A stretch of DNA of 38,553 bases from Allobosea sp. TND4EK4 (GTDB taxonomy: Bacteria; Pseudomonadota; Alphaproteobacteria; Rhizobiales; Beijerinckiaceae), in the NCBI RefSeq assembly GCF_900156025.1, contig NZ_FTMO01000025.1, positions 1 to 38,553 on the forward strand, written 5' to 3'. Made by a program: the position numbers and the translations under genes. Under the pieces are notes generated by a model, which had not been told where the DNA came from, ran no database searches, and was given only the letters and a program-made list of their open reading frames with translations. Of the stretch, positions 7,631 through 17,476 are shown in pieces (positions within the stretch are counted from its first letter, which is position 1; each line of letters starts with the position of its first letter).

Positions 7631-8755
7631 GTGCAGACCCCCTCCCTTTCCAGCTTCCGCCGCGTTGTCGTCAAGGTCGGCTCCAGCCTGCTGGTCGACC
7701 GAGAGCGAGGCCGCCTGCGGCACGCCTGGCTCGCCGCGCTGGCCGAGGACCTGGCCGAACTTCATGGCAGCGGCGCCGACATCCTCGTCGTTTCGTCAGG
7801 CGCGATCGCGCTCGGCCGCACCGTGCTCGGCCTGCCTTCCGGCCCCTTGAGGCTGGAGGAAAGCCAGGCCGCCGCCGCCGTCGGCCAGATCGCGCTCGCC
7901 CGCAACTGGGCCGAGGCGCTGGGCGCGCATGGGCTCACCGCCGGCCAGATCCTGCTGACGCTGGCCGATACGGAGGAGCGTCGCCGCTATCTCAACGCGC
8001 GCGCCACGCTGGGGCGCCTGCTCGACCTGCGCGCCATCCCCGTCATCAACGAGAACGACACCGTCGCCACCACCGAGATCCGCTATGGCGACAACGACCG
8101 CCTCGCCGCGCGCGTGGCAACCATGGCCGGCGCCGACCTGCTCGTGCTGTTTTCCGATATCGACGGACTCTACACCGCCCCGCCGGCGAGGGATCCGAGC
8201 GCCCAGCACATCCCGGTGGTCGAGCGGATCACGCCGGAGATCGACGCCATGGCCGGCGGCGCCGCCTCCGAGCTGTCGCGCGGCGGCATGCGCACCAAGG
8301 TCGAGGCCGGCAAGATCGCCGTCGCCGGCGGCACCCATATGCTGATCGCTGACGGGCGCGCGAAGAACCCGCTCGCGGCGGTCGCAAATGGCGGGCGCTG
8401 CACCTGGTTTCTCAGCGCCTCCACCCCTGCGACCGCCCGCAAGACCTGGATCGCCGGCACGCTGGAGCCGCGCGGCACGCTGCATGTCGATGCCGGCGCG
8501 GCGCGGGCCCTGCGCGGCGGCGCCAGCCTGCTGCCGGTCGGGGTCGCCCGCATCGAGGGCGCCTTCTCGCGCGGCGACGCCGTGCTGATCCGCGATCCCG
8601 AAGGGCAGGTGCTCGGCCGTGGCCTCGTCGCCTATGACGCGGAGGAGGCTACGCTGCTGCTCGGGAAGGCCTCCCGCGACGTGGAAGCCGTGCTTGGACA
8701 TCCCGGCCGCGCCGAGATGATCCACCGGGACGACATGGCGCTCGGGCTGGGCTAA
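7631..8755 (+). CDS. proB: glutamate 5-kinase
   Basis: The 374-residue enzyme phosphorylates glutamate to gamma-glutamyl phosphate, the first step of proline synthesis, in the cytoplasm. The amino-acid-kinase domain opens with [11 protein letters not shown] and has [17 protein letters not shown] and the [13 protein letters not shown] substrate/nucleotide region. A C-terminal PUA domain (about 280-365, [13 protein letters not shown] ... GRGLVAY) is present as in full-length ProB. I chose GTG at 7631 because homology begins a few residues later. The open frame extends to 7481, but the extra 50 residues look like translated non-coding sequence. proA follows after a 175-base gap that carries a palindromic repeat. 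Confidence 0.95.
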   Translation: MQTPSLSSFRRVVVKVGSSLLVDRERGRLRHAWLAALAEDLAELHGSGADILVVSSGAIALGRTVLGLPSGPLRLEESQAAAAVGQIALARNWAEALGAHGLTAGQILLTLADTEERRRYLNARATLGRLLDLRAIPVINENDTVATTEIRYGDNDRLAARVATMAGADLLVLFSDIDGLYTAPPARDPSAQHIPVVERITPEIDAMAGGAASELSRGGMRTKVEAGKIAVAGGTHMLIADGRAKNPLAAVANGGRCTWFLSASTPATARKTWIAGTLEPRGTLHVDAGAARALRGGASLLPVGVARIEGAFSRGDAVLIRDPEGQVLGRGLVAYDAEEATLLLGKASRDVEAVLGHPGRAEMIHRDDMALGLG

Positions 8756-8776
8756 GGTGCTATCGAGATACGCGCC

Positions 8777-8887
8777 GTCATCCCGGTCAAGCCGCGCTGG
8801 CGGCGCCGATCCGGGATCCATGCCGGAGCCCTTGCCGGCATCGTCCCGGCATGGATCCCGGGTCTACCTTCGGCCGCCCGGGATGAC
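8777..8887. repeat. palindromic interspersed-repeat-like element between proB and proA
   Basis: Two nested inverted repeats are visible. The outer one pairs 8777-8786 (GTCATCCCGG) with 8878-8887 (CCGGGATGAC). The inner one pairs 8808-8826 with 8846-8864, 19 bases with a single mismatch, core CGGGATCCATGCCGG. The sequence style (CATGGATCCCGG, CGTCATCCCGG) resembles intergenic palindromic repeats scattered in Hyphomicrobiales genomes. No second copy was found in this window. It could act as an mRNA processing or attenuation hairpin between the two proline genes. Confidence 0.7.
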
Positions 8888-8930
8888 CGCGCGTTTTGCG
8901 AAGCCTGAAGCCGGGTTGGGTTGAACTGAG

Positions 8931-10235
8931 ATGTCGAGCGACAGCGCCTTGCGCATCATCGCCACGAACGCCACCGAGGATGTCGGCGCCGTGATGCAGG
9001 AGATCGGCACGCGCGCCCGCGCGGCCGCGCGCAAGGTCGCGCTCAGCCCCGCCGCGCAGCGTGACGCCGCGTTGAAGGCCATGGCCGCTGCGCTGCGGGC
9101 CCGCGCGCCCGTCATCCTCGCCGCCAATGCGCAGGATCTGGCTGACGGCCGCAAGGCGGACCTAGCGGCCTCCTTCATCGATCGGCTGGCGCTGGACGAG
9201 TCGCGGCTCGCGGCGATGGCCGATGCCGTGGCCGAGGTCGCCGAGCTTGCCGATCCGCTCGGGCGCGTTCTGGCGGAATGGACCCGGCCGAACGGCCTGC
9301 GCTTCGAGCGTGTCGCGACTCCGCTCGGCGTCATCGCCGTGATCTTCGAGAGCCGGCCTAACGTCACCGCCGATGCCGGGGCGCTCTGCCTCAAGAGCGG
9401 CAATGCCGCGATCCTGCGCGCCGGCTCCGATTCCTTCCGCTCCTCGACAGAGATCGCAGCCGCGATGCGCGAAGGCCTGGAAGCGGCCGGGCTGCCCGCC
9501 GACGCGATCCAGCTCGTCCCGACCCGCGACCGCGCCGCCGTGGGCGAAATCCTCGCGGGACTGAGCGGCACGGTCGACGTCGTGGTCCCGCGCGGTGGCA
9601 AGAGCCTGGTCGCCCGTGTCCAGAGCGAGGCGCGCGTGCCGGTCTTCGCCCATCTCGACGGCAACTGCCATGTCTATGTCCATGCGAAGGCCAACCTCGC
9701 CATGGCGCGCGAGATCTTGATCAACGCGAAGCTGCGCCGCACCGGCGTCTGCGGCGCGGCCGAGACGTTGCTGGTGGACGAGGCCTGCGCCGCGACCCAT
9801 CTCGGCCCGCTGGTCACCGCCTTGCTGGAGGCCGGCTGCGCCGTGCGGGGCGACCCGGCTGCACAGGCCGTCGACGCCCGCGTCAGCGCTGCGACGCAGG
9901 AGGATTGGGCGACCGAATATCTCGACCGGATCATCGCCGTGAAGGTGGTGGCCGGTCTCGACGCCGCGATCGACCACATCGAGCGCTACGGCTCCCATCA
10001 CACCGACGCCATCGTCACCTTTGACGAGGACGCCGCCGCCCGCTTCCTCGCCGAGGTGGATTCCGCCATCGTGATCCACAACGCCTCGACCCAGTTCGCC
10101 GATGGCGGCGAATTCGGCTTCGGTGCCGAGATCGGCATCGCCACCGGGCGGATGCATGCGCGCGGGCCGGTCGGGGTGGAGCAGCTCTGTTCGTTCAAGT
10201 ACCGCGTCCACGGCGCCGGCCAGACCCGGCCCTGA
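8931..10235 (+). CDS. proA: gamma-glutamyl phosphate reductase
   Basis: The 434-residue NADPH-dependent enzyme reduces gamma-glutamyl phosphate to glutamate semialdehyde, the second step of proline synthesis. It belongs to the aldehyde-dehydrogenase superfamily. The signature region VPRGGKSLV and the catalytic cysteine Cys274 in [13 protein letters not shown] are intact. [25 protein letters not shown] near the C-terminus (split here as [12 protein letters not shown] and RMHARGPVG) is the family's conserved end. ATG at 8931 has only a weak ribosome site. nadD follows 17 bases later. Confidence 0.96.
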   Translation: MSSDSALRIIATNATEDVGAVMQEIGTRARAAARKVALSPAAQRDAALKAMAAALRARAPVILAANAQDLADGRKADLAASFIDRLALDESRLAAMADAVAEVAELADPLGRVLAEWTRPNGLRFERVATPLGVIAVIFESRPNVTADAGALCLKSGNAAILRAGSDSFRSSTEIAAAMREGLEAAGLPADAIQLVPTRDRAAVGEILAGLSGTVDVVVPRGGKSLVARVQSEARVPVFAHLDGNCHVYVHAKANLAMAREILINAKLRRTGVCGAAETLLVDEACAATHLGPLVTALLEAGCAVRGDPAAQAVDARVSAATQEDWATEYLDRIIAVKVVAGLDAAIDHIERYGSHHTDAIVTFDEDAAARFLAEVDSAIVIHNASTQFADGGEFGFGAEIGIATGRMHARGPVGVEQLCSFKYRVHGAGQTRP

Positions 10236-10252
10236 CGGGAAGCGCGAGCGGC

Positions 10253-10864
10253 ATGCCCAACGATCACCTGCGGCTGCCGCCCCATGCGCCGGGCCTCACC
10301 ATCGGCCTCTTCGGCGGCAGCTTCAACCCGGCCCATGACGGCCACCGCCTGGCGAGCCAGACGGCGCTGCGCCGCCTCCAGATCGACCGGGTCTGGTGGC
10401 TGGTGACGCCGGGCAACCCGCTGAAGGACAATGCGAAGCTTCCGCCGCTCGCCGAGCGCGTGCGCCAGGCGAGGGGAGTCGCCGGCCATGGCCGCATCCA
10501 CGTCACCGGGATCGAGGCGACGCTGCGCACCCGCTACACCGCCGACACGCTGCGCGCCCTGAAGCTCCGCTGCCCCGGCGTGCGCTTCGTCTGGATCATG
10601 GGTTCGGACAATCTGGCGAGCTTCCACCGCTGGAACGAGTGGCGCAGCATCGCCCGGATGATGCCGATCGCGATCATCGACCGGCCGGGCTCGACCCATT
10701 CTTCCATGGCCTCGCCCGCCGCGAACTGGCTCTCGCGCTGGCGCATGCCGGAAAGCCGGGCCGCCGGGCTGGCCGCGAGCCGTCCGCCGGCCTGGGTCTT
10801 CCTGCACGGCAAGCGCTCGCCTCTGTCCTCCACTTTGCTGCGCCGGCAGGCAGGCCGCGATTGA
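10253..10864 (+). CDS. nadD: nicotinate-nucleotide adenylyltransferase
   Basis: The 203-residue cytosolic enzyme adenylates nicotinate mononucleotide in NAD synthesis. The nucleotidyltransferase motif GLFGGSFNPAHDGH (residues 18-31) contains the (H/T)xGH-type site. WWLVTPGNPLK, the TRYTADTL segment, FVWIMGSDNLASFHRW and the late SPLSSTLLR (ISST-type motif) are all in place. It sits between proA and rsfS, the usual neighbourhood in rhizobia-like genomes. Confidence 0.95.
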   Translation: MPNDHLRLPPHAPGLTIGLFGGSFNPAHDGHRLASQTALRRLQIDRVWWLVTPGNPLKDNAKLPPLAERVRQARGVAGHGRIHVTGIEATLRTRYTADTLRALKLRCPGVRFVWIMGSDNLASFHRWNEWRSIARMMPIAIIDRPGSTHSSMASPAANWLSRWRMPESRAAGLAASRPPAWVFLHGKRSPLSSTLLRRQAGRD

Positions 10865-10887
10865 ACTGAAGGCCCATCCGGCCTATT

Positions 10888-11361
10888 TTGCCGCCATCAC
10901 TGATTGACTGCGCCGCGCAACCTGTGCGCCCGACCCGAGAGGATACGTCCCTGACCCGTCAAACCCTTGGCGAAGCCGAGCCGAAACCGATCCCCCCGGC
11001 CGCCGTCACGGAGAATCCCTCCGCCGACAGCATCGCCCTCGCCCAGCATGTCCTCGAGGACATGAAGGCCGAGGACATCACGGTGATCGATCTCGTCGGC
11101 AAGACCTCGCTGGCGGATGCGATGATCATCGCCTCCGGCAACGTCAACCGCCATGTCGCCGCCATCTCCGAAGCCTTGATCGAAGCCCTGAAGGCCTCCG
11201 GCCTGCCTGCGCCCAAGGTCGAGGGCATGCCCGCCTGCGACTGGGTGCTGATCGACACGGGCGACATCATCATCCATGTCTTCCGGCCGGAAGTGCGCCA
11301 GTTCTACAATCTCGAGAAGATGTGGGGCACCGACCGCCCCAACGAACGCCTCGACAGCTGA
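10888..11361 (+). CDS. rsfS: ribosomal silencing factor RsfS
   Basis: RsfS binds ribosomal protein L14 on the large subunit and blocks subunit joining in starvation. Conserved sequence runs from about IALAQHVLEDMKAEDI through DLVGKTSLADAMIIASG, HVAAISEALIEAL, DWVLIDTGDIIIHVF to RQFYNLEKMWG. The start is uncertain. TTG at 10888 gives 157 residues. GTG at 10924 and CTG at 10951 are in frame; the last has GAGAGGA about eight bases upstream and begins closest to the conserved core. It lies between nadD and rlmH, a standard order. Confidence 0.92.
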   Translation: MPPSLIDCAAQPVRPTREDTSLTRQTLGEAEPKPIPPAAVTENPSADSIALAQHVLEDMKAEDITVIDLVGKTSLADAMIIASGNVNRHVAAISEALIEALKASGLPAPKVEGMPACDWVLIDTGDIIIHVFRPEVRQFYNLEKMWGTDRPNERLDS

Positions 11362-11370
11362 AGACGGCTC

Positions 11371-11850
11371 ATGCGGCTCGCGGTGATCGCCGTCGGCCGG
11401 CTCAAGGACGGGCCGGAGCGCGAACTCTGCGAGCGCTATCGCGAGCGCGCCGTCGCGCTCGGCCGCACGATCGGGCTGAGCGGGCCGGATATCGCGGAAC
11501 TCCCCGAGGGACGGGGCCGCAGGCCCGATGAGCGCAAGCGCGAGGAGGCCGAGGCCATTCTCGGCAAGCTCCAGCCCGGCCTCGTCGTCGCGCTCGACGA
11601 ACGCGGCAAGAGCCTCGGCAGCGAGGCCTTCGCACAAAGGCTGGCCGCCGCGCGCGATGCCGGCACCGCGCATGCCAGCTTCGTCATCGGCGGCGCGGAC
11701 GGGCTGAGTGAGGCCCTGCGCGAGCGTGCCGAACTGACGCTCGCCTTCGGTGCGCTCACCTTGCCGCACCAGATCGTCCGCGCACTCGTGCTGGAGCAGG
11801 TCTACCGGGCGATGACGATCATCTCCGGCCACCCCTATCATCGCGTATGA
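11371..11850 (+). CDS. rlmH: 23S rRNA pseudouridine-1915 N3-methyltransferase
   Basis: The 159-residue SPOUT-family methyltransferase modifies pseudouridine 1915 in helix 69 of 23S rRNA. The start [16 protein letters not shown], central [34 protein letters not shown] (knot-forming SAM site) and the end [16 protein letters not shown] match the family over its full usual length. Its stop overlaps the envC start (ATGA at 11847-11850), so ribosome-associated and envelope genes are translationally linked here. Confidence 0.96.
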   Translation: MRLAVIAVGRLKDGPERELCERYRERAVALGRTIGLSGPDIAELPEGRGRRPDERKREEAEAILGKLQPGLVVALDERGKSLGSEAFAQRLAAARDAGTAHASFVIGGADGLSEALRERAELTLAFGALTLPHQIVRALVLEQVYRAMTIISGHPYHRV

Positions 11851-13196
11851 GCCTCGCTCCGCTTCTGATTCGCCTGGCGATGGCGTGCGCCCTGACGGCA
11901 GGGCTCGGCATGCCGCTCGCCCTCGCCCAATCCCCGCCGCCCGACCCCGATGCGCTCCAGCGCGAGGCGATGCAGAAGCTTGTCGAGAAGCAGGCGCGCG
12001 AATCCGAGCTCAAGGCGATCGAGAGGCGGCTGGCCGGCAACACCGAGGCGCGCGAGAAGCTGGAGAAGGAGGTCGCGTCGATCCGGGCCGATCGCGCGGC
12101 TCTGAACAAGGCACTGCTCGACACCACCACCCGGACCCAGGCCGGCGAGGCCAAGCTGGGCGAGGTCGAGAAGCGCCTCGCGCTGCTCCAGTCGAGCGAG
12201 GCGGCCATCCGCCGTTCGCTCGAAGGCCGCCGCAGCCTGATCGGAGAAGTCCTCGCCGCCCTGCAGCGAATCGGCCGCCGGCCGCCGCCGGCCGTGCTCG
12301 TGCGCCCTGAGGATATTCTGGAAGCCGTCAGGGCCTCGATGCTGCTCGGCGCCGTCGTCCCCGATCTGCGGCAGGAGGTCGAGATCCTCGCCACCGACCT
12401 CGGCGAGCTGGTGCGGCTGCGCAACGGGATCACCGAGGAGAAGGCCAATATCAGCAAGGAGATGGAGCAGCTCGCCGGCGAGCGCCAGCGCCTCGCCTCG
12501 CTGATCGAGGCCCGCCGCGAGCGCGAGGCGGCTGCGGCGAAGGATGTCGAGGCGCAGAAGGCGCTGGGCGACCAGCTCGCCGGCCAGGCCCGCTCGATGC
12601 GCGATTTCGTCGAGAAGATCGAGAAGGAGATCTCGGTCGCCAACAGGGCGGCCGATTCCGCCCGCCAGGCGATCGAGCAGGAAACCCGCGAGCAGCGCGA
12701 GCGCATGACGGCGCTCGCCTTCAAGGACCCGGCACGGCTCGCTCCCAAGATCGCCTTCGCCGACGCCAAGGGCCTGCTCTCGCTGCCCGTCGCCGGTTCA
12801 CGATTGCGTGGCTTCGGCGACCCGGACGGTGCCGGCGGCACGACCCGGGGCATTTCCGTGGAAACCCGCGCAGGCGCCCTAGTTTCGGCGCCTTCCGATG
12901 GTTGGGTCGTGTATGCGGGACCGTTCCGCTCCTTCGGGCAACTCTTGATCCTGAATGCGGGCGGAGGCTACTACGTCCTGCTGGCAGGCATGCAGCGCAT
13001 CGACGTCGCCCTCAACCAGTTCGTTCTGGCGGGAGAACCGGTTGCGGTGATGGGCGAAACGTCGGAAGCTGCGGCGACGACGGTAGGAGTGGGAACCGGG
13101 CAGCCGGTTCTGTATATCGAGTTCCGGAAAGACGGCGCCTCGGTCGATCCGGGCCCGTGGTGGACGAAATCGCAAGGCGAAAAGGTTCGCGGATGA
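11847..13196 (+). CDS. EnvC-like murein hydrolase activator with degenerate LytM domain
   Basis: The 449-residue exported protein has a signal peptide (about 1-27, ending ALAQ), a long coiled coil (about 33-285) and a C-terminal LytM/M23-like domain (about 320-440). The zinc site of active M23 enzymes is lost. The usual HxGxD is TRGIS (His to Thr, Asp to Ser), and the terminal LHFE-type motif is LYIEFRKDG (His to Tyr). That is the EnvC pattern: a periplasmic activator of cell-wall amidases at division, not an enzyme itself. The start ATG overlaps rlmH, and the stop overlaps the ctpA start. No cognate amidase is in the window. Confidence 0.9.
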   Translation: MSLAPLLIRLAMACALTAGLGMPLALAQSPPPDPDALQREAMQKLVEKQARESELKAIERRLAGNTEAREKLEKEVASIRADRAALNKALLDTTTRTQAGEAKLGEVEKRLALLQSSEAAIRRSLEGRRSLIGEVLAALQRIGRRPPPAVLVRPEDILEAVRASMLLGAVVPDLRQEVEILATDLGELVRLRNGITEEKANISKEMEQLAGERQRLASLIEARREREAAAAKDVEAQKALGDQLAGQARSMRDFVEKIEKEISVANRAADSARQAIEQETREQRERMTALAFKDPARLAPKIAFADAKGLLSLPVAGSRLRGFGDPDGAGGTTRGISVETRAGALVSAPSDGWVVYAGPFRSFGQLLILNAGGGYYVLLAGMQRIDVALNQFVLAGEPVAVMGETSEAAATTVGVGTGQPVLYIEFRKDGASVDPGPWWTKSQGEKVRG

Positions 13197-14626
13197 TGCG
13201 CAAGGTTTCCCTCGTTCTCGCCGGCGCCATCATGGGTGCGGGCCTGACCGGACTGGCGACGCAGACACACCTCCTCAGCTCGACCAGTGCGGTCGCGGCC
13301 TCGGCGGATGTATACCGCAGCCTCAATCTCTTCGGCGACATCTTCGAGAAGATCCGCACGGACTATGTCGACAAGCCCGACGAGCAGAAGCTCATCGAGT
13401 CCGCCATCAACGGCATGGTCTCCTCGCTCGACCCGCACTCCTCCTATCTCGACGCCAAGTCCTTCCGCGAGATGGACACAGACATGCGCGGCCAGTTCGG
13501 CGGCCTCGGCATCGAGGTGACGATGGAGGACGGCGTCCTCAAGGTCGCCAAGCCCATCAAGGATACGCCCGCCTCCAAGGCCGGGATCCTGGCGAATGAC
13601 ATCATCAAGCAGATCGACGGCCAGGACGTGAAGGGGCTCTCCCTCACCCAGGCGGTCGACAAGATGCGCGGTCTGATCAACACGCAGGTCACGCTCAAGA
13701 TCGACCGCGCCGGCAAGCCGGAGCCGCTCGACTTCACCCTGACCCGCTCGACCATCGTCGTGCCGGCGGTCGAGGAGCGTGTCGAGGGCGACATCGCCTA
13801 TATCCGCATCGGCACCTTCTCCGAGCAGACCTATGACGGGCTGCGCAAGGCGATCGACAAGCTGACCAACGAGATCGGCGCCGACAAGCTCAAGGGCTAC
13901 ATCATCGACCTGCGCAACAACCGCGGCGGGCGCCTCGACCAGTCGGTGCTGGTCTCGGACGCCTTCCTCGATCGCGGCCGCATCGTCTCGACGCGGGGAC
14001 GCAACGCCGAGGAGACGCAGGTCTTCAACGCCAAGTCGGGCGACCTCACCAAGGGCAAGCCGGTCGTGGTGCTGATCAACGGCTCGTCGGCCTCGGCCGC
14101 CGAGATCGTCGCCGGCGCCCTGCAGGATCACAAGCGCGCGACGCTGATCGGCACCCGCTCCTTCGGCAAGGGTTCGGTCCAGACCGTGATCCCGCTCGGC
14201 TCGAATGGCGGGCTGCGCCTGACGACCGCGCGCTACTACACCCCGTCCGGCAATTCGATCCAGGCGAAGGGCATCTCCCCGGATATCGAGGTCCAGCAGG
14301 ACATCCCGCAGGAGCTCAAGGACAAGATCGCCGAGAACAAGGGCGAGGCCTCCCTGAAGGGCCATCTCAAGGCCGGCGAGGGCGAGGAGCAGTCGGGCTC
14401 CAGCTCCTATGTCCCCAGCGACCCCAAGAAGGACTCGCAGCTCATCGCCGCCGTCGACCTTCTCCACGGCGTGAAGAAGGATGCGATCGCGAAGTCGGCC
14501 GAGAAGCAGGCGGCCGACACCGTTTCCTCTCCGAAGGCCGAAGCCCCCGCGACCCCGGCTCCTGTCAGCCCGGCGCCGGAGACCCCGGCTCCGGCCGCGC
14601 CCGAAGCGCCGAAGCAGCCCAACTGA
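13193..14626 (+). CDS. ctpA: carboxyl-terminal processing protease (S41)
   Basis: The 477-residue periplasmic protease has an N-terminal signal or anchor ([23 protein letters not shown]), a PDZ domain (about 95-180, FGGLGIEVTMEDG ... IKQIDGQDVKG) and the S41 catalytic core. The catalytic dyad is Ser299 in GSSASAAEIVAGAL and Lys326 in SFGKGSVQ. The C-terminus is a Pro/Ala-rich tail from about residue 440. Such proteases trim envelope proteins and cell-wall hydrolases. The start is ATG at 13193, overlapping the envC stop as ATGATG, with AAGG upstream. The open frame extends further upstream into envC, but that part is not ctpA. Confidence 0.94.
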   Translation: MMRKVSLVLAGAIMGAGLTGLATQTHLLSSTSAVAASADVYRSLNLFGDIFEKIRTDYVDKPDEQKLIESAINGMVSSLDPHSSYLDAKSFREMDTDMRGQFGGLGIEVTMEDGVLKVAKPIKDTPASKAGILANDIIKQIDGQDVKGLSLTQAVDKMRGLINTQVTLKIDRAGKPEPLDFTLTRSTIVVPAVEERVEGDIAYIRIGTFSEQTYDGLRKAIDKLTNEIGADKLKGYIIDLRNNRGGRLDQSVLVSDAFLDRGRIVSTRGRNAEETQVFNAKSGDLTKGKPVVVLINGSSASAAEIVAGALQDHKRATLIGTRSFGKGSVQTVIPLGSNGGLRLTTARYYTPSGNSIQAKGISPDIEVQQDIPQELKDKIAENKGEASLKGHLKAGEGEEQSGSSSYVPSDPKKDSQLIAAVDLLHGVKKDAIAKSAEKQAADTVSSPKAEAPATPAPVSPAPETPAPAAPEAPKQPN

Positions 14627-14822
14627 GCCGCTTCGGCCGTTCTCCGGCAGGCCGGTCGCGGTCATCGCAAACGCTCTGCGGCGCCCGTGATCGGGGCTGC
14701 AGCGCCGGACGCGATCCGCTGTTCGCCGTCCCAAGGCTCGACGGCAGCCGCGGGAGACGACAAGACTAGCGCGCGGGCCGCTGATTCGGGTCCGCGCCAC
14801 CATCTCGAGGGACGGCTGATCT

Positions 14823-16046
14823 TTGGCCGGAAAGCCGCTTACGGAGCTGGATAAGCCTCTCGGCCGGAACCGGCCGGGCCGCGCTGCTGCGTCCTCGCGG
14901 CCGTGGGGCCGATGGGCTGCGACCGGCGCGGCGGCTCTGGTCGGCACCGCCCTCATCGGCATCGCGCTGGTCGCCGCGATCCGCCGCGATCCGGATGGCG
15001 GCGAGCCCATCGCCGTCGCCAGCATCGAGAAGCGCGCCGCTCCGGTCGGCCCGCAGGCCGGCACGCCCATCGCCGCCGCGGAAGGAACCAGCCGCGGAGC
15101 CGCCAGCGCCGGCGATCTCGAAACAAGCGCCGGCGTGACGGTCTACCGGCCTGATGCCTCTTCGGCCCCCGGCTCGATCGTCATCACGGTTCCGGACGAG
15201 GCCGGGACGATCAAGCTCGTGCCCTCCCCGGACAGGCGCCTCGTCGAGCGCTCGCGCTACGGGCTGCTGCCCAAGACCGCTCCGGACGGAACGACCCCCG
15301 CAAAGGCCTATGCCCGCCCGCTCGGGCCGGAACCGAGCACCAAGCCGCTCGGCCGCATCGCGCTCGTCGTTGGCGGACTGGGCATCAGCCAGACCGGCAC
15401 CGCCGACGCCATTGCCAAGCTGCCGCCGCAGATCTCGCTCGCCTTCGCGCCCTATGGCGCCGAGCTGGAACGCACGGTGCAGCGCGCCCGCGGCGAGGGG
15501 CACGAGGTCTTCCTGCAGCTGCCGATGGAGCCTTTCGACTACCCCGACAACGACCCGGGTCCGCACACGCTGCTCACCGGCCCCAATGCCCCCGACAATC
15601 CCGACCGGCTGGCCTGGGCGCTCGGGCGCTTCACCGGCTATGTCGGCGTGATCAATTTCCTCGGGGGCCGCCTCACTGCCGACGAGGGGGCGCTGTCGCC
15701 GATCCTTCGCGAACTGGCCGGGCGCGGCCTGATGGTCGTCGATGATGGGTCCTCCGCCCGGAGCCTGCTCGCCCCCGCCGCGACACGGGCGCAGATTCCG
15801 GCCGTGAAGGTCGATCGCACCCTGGATACGGTCGCGCAGGCCGCCGCCATCGACAAGGAACTCGCAGGGCTGGAGGCGATGGCGCAGGAGCGCGGCATCG
15901 CCGTCGGCGCCGCCACGGCCCTGCCCGTCTCGCTCGACCGCCTGTCGCGGTGGGCGCAGACGCTCGAAGCCAAGCGCATCCAGCTCGTCCCTCTCAGCGC
16001 GGCGAACAGCTTTCGTAACCCCAAGACGACCGGATCGCTACGATGA
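14823..16046 (+). CDS. divergent polysaccharide deacetylase family protein (YibQ-like)
   Basis: The 407-residue protein has one N-terminal membrane segment (about residues 35-55, [19 protein letters not shown]), a low-complexity periplasmic linker, and a C-terminal divergent polysaccharide-deacetylase (NodB-fold) domain from about 178. That domain contains [51 protein letters not shown] and [10 protein letters not shown]. The catalytic role of this family is unproven; it sits with envC and ctpA in many alphaproteobacteria, suggesting cell-wall work. The start is TTG at 14823 with GAGGG about ten bases upstream, and it overlaps rppH by four bases. The 196-base gap after ctpA holds no gene. Confidence 0.88.
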   Translation: MAGKPLTELDKPLGRNRPGRAAASSRPWGRWAATGAAALVGTALIGIALVAAIRRDPDGGEPIAVASIEKRAAPVGPQAGTPIAAAEGTSRGAASAGDLETSAGVTVYRPDASSAPGSIVITVPDEAGTIKLVPSPDRRLVERSRYGLLPKTAPDGTTPAKAYARPLGPEPSTKPLGRIALVVGGLGISQTGTADAIAKLPPQISLAFAPYGAELERTVQRARGEGHEVFLQLPMEPFDYPDNDPGPHTLLTGPNAPDNPDRLAWALGRFTGYVGVINFLGGRLTADEGALSPILRELAGRGLMVVDDGSSARSLLAPAATRAQIPAVKVDRTLDTVAQAAAIDKELAGLEAMAQERGIAVGAATALPVSLDRLSRWAQTLEAKRIQLVPLSAANSFRNPKTTGSLR

Positions 16047-16558
16047 CCGAGCCTGCCCCCGAGGGTTACCGTCCCTGCGTCGGACTCGCCTTGTTCAATA
16101 CCGAGGGGCTGGTCTTCGTCGGCCGCCGCGCCGACAAGACCAAGCGCGAGCATGTCGCGCCGGGCCATGCCTGGCAGATGCCCCAGGGCGGCATCGACGC
16201 GGGCGAGGCGCCGCTGCAGGCGGCGTTGCGGGAGCTGCGCGAGGAAACCAGCGTCACCTCGGTCGAGCTCCTGGCCGAGGCGCCCGGCTGGCTGACCTAT
16301 GATCTGCCCGTCGATATCGGCAAGGAGGCCTGGAAGGGCCGCTGGCGCGGGCAGGCCCAGCGCTGGTTCGCCTTCCGCTTCACCGGGCCGGACGACGAGA
16401 TCGACATCCTGACCCCGCCGGACGGGCACAAGGCCGAGTTCGACGCCTGGCGCTGGGCCCGGCTGGACGAGACGCCAGAGCTCATCATCCCGTTCAAGCA
16501 GGGCGTCTACCGGCAGGTGGCGCGCCATTTCGCGCCCTTCGCAGCCACCGGGCGCTAA
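16043..16558 (+). CDS. rppH: RNA 5'-pyrophosphohydrolase (Nudix)
   Basis: The 171-residue cytosolic Nudix hydrolase removes pyrophosphate from mRNA 5' ends and so starts RNA decay by RNase E. It opens [21 protein letters not shown]. The Nudix box (residues 49-71) shows GGIDAGE at its start and RELREET at its end. AWQMPQGG directly before it and [17 protein letters not shown] after it are RppH hallmarks. Start ATG at 16043 lies inside the yibQ-like stop (ATGA). Confidence 0.95.
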   Translation: MTEPAPEGYRPCVGLALFNTEGLVFVGRRADKTKREHVAPGHAWQMPQGGIDAGEAPLQAALRELREETSVTSVELLAEAPGWLTYDLPVDIGKEAWKGRWRGQAQRWFAFRFTGPDDEIDILTPPDGHKAEFDAWRWARLDETPELIIPFKQGVYRQVARHFAPFAATGR

Positions 16559-16587
16559 GGCAGCCGCTCCGTCAGCCAAGAGCGCCA

Positions 16588-16664
<77 letters not shown>

Positions 16665-16692
16665 GCACGCGACTTCGTTTAGCATAAACACG

Positions 16693-17472
16693 ATGCCGGT
16701 GAAGCCTCTTCTTGTTATGGCCATCGCGTTCCCGCTCGCTTCCGCGCCGGGGCTGGCGGCCGGTTGCCCGGAGACGGCCGGACCGAGCGAGCCGGCGCGC
16801 CTGAGCGGTGTCGATCCGGCCGGGGACCTCCAGCTTGCGGACGGCCGCACCATCCGCCTCGTCGGGCTGGCGCCGCGACAGGACGATGCCGAGGAGGCGC
16901 GCTTTCGCGCCGCGGTCCAACCCCTGGTCGGCCGCGAGGTCGTGCTCACCGTCACCGGCGGGAAGGATCGCTGGGGGCGCTGGCCCGCACGCATCGGCCT
17001 TCCCGGCGAAGACGAGACTGCCGGCCGGGACATGGCGCTTCTGCTGCGCCGGGCCGGGGCCGCGAGGCCCCTCCCGGAAGCCTCGCAAGCCCCGTGTTCC
17101 ATCGGGCCGGAGGTCGCCCCTGCCAGCGCGGTCGGAGGCGCGGCCTCGCGAGCCGGCGTTGCGAGCAGTGATGCGGTCGACGGCCACGACCTTGCGGCCG
17201 TGAAGGCGCAGGAGGGGCGCTATCTGATCATCGAGGGGCGGATCGCCTCGGTTGGCGAGCGTGCGCAGCGCACCTATCTCAACTTCTCGCGCAAGCCCGG
17301 GGAAGCGGCGGCTGTCGTGGTCTCCCGGAAGCTCTGGCGCGAATTGCAGGCCGCGGGCTGGACCGCCGCCGGCCTCGGCGGTAAACGGCTGCGAGCGCAT
17401 GGCGTCCTGGGCGGCCGCGACGGCCTGCTTCTGGAAGCCACCTTGCGCGGCGCGCTGGAGCTGATCGACTGA
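16693..17472 (+). CDS. exported SNase-like OB-fold protein, probably non-catalytic
   Basis: The 259-residue protein has a signal peptide (about 1-23, ending LAAG). Residues about 38-115 resemble the start of staphylococcal-nuclease (thermonuclease) domains: LADGRTIRLVGLAPRQ followed by RFRAAVQPLVGREVVLTV and DRWGRWPARIGL. The second half (about 170-259, YLIIEGRIASVGERAQRTYLNF ... RLRAHGVLGG, joined here in parts) looks like a nucleic-acid-binding OB fold. The catalytic Arg/Glu/Arg set of SNase is not evident: the usual RLxGIDAPE is RLVGLAPRQD. It ends four bases before the M48 lipoprotein gene, so the two are probably co-transcribed. Function unknown. Confidence 0.75.
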   Translation: MPVKPLLVMAIAFPLASAPGLAAGCPETAGPSEPARLSGVDPAGDLQLADGRTIRLVGLAPRQDDAEEARFRAAVQPLVGREVVLTVTGGKDRWGRWPARIGLPGEDETAGRDMALLLRRAGAARPLPEASQAPCSIGPEVAPASAVGGAASRAGVASSDAVDGHDLAAVKAQEGRYLIIEGRIASVGERAQRTYLNFSRKPGEAAAVVVSRKLWRELQAAGWTAAGLGGKRLRAHGVLGGRDGLLLEATLRGALELID

Positions 17473-17476
17473 CGGC

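Noticed and set aside
12971..15070. 699-codon minus-strand open frame opposite ctpA
   Set aside because: Shadow of envC/ctpA/yibQ coding sequence; no recognisable protein.
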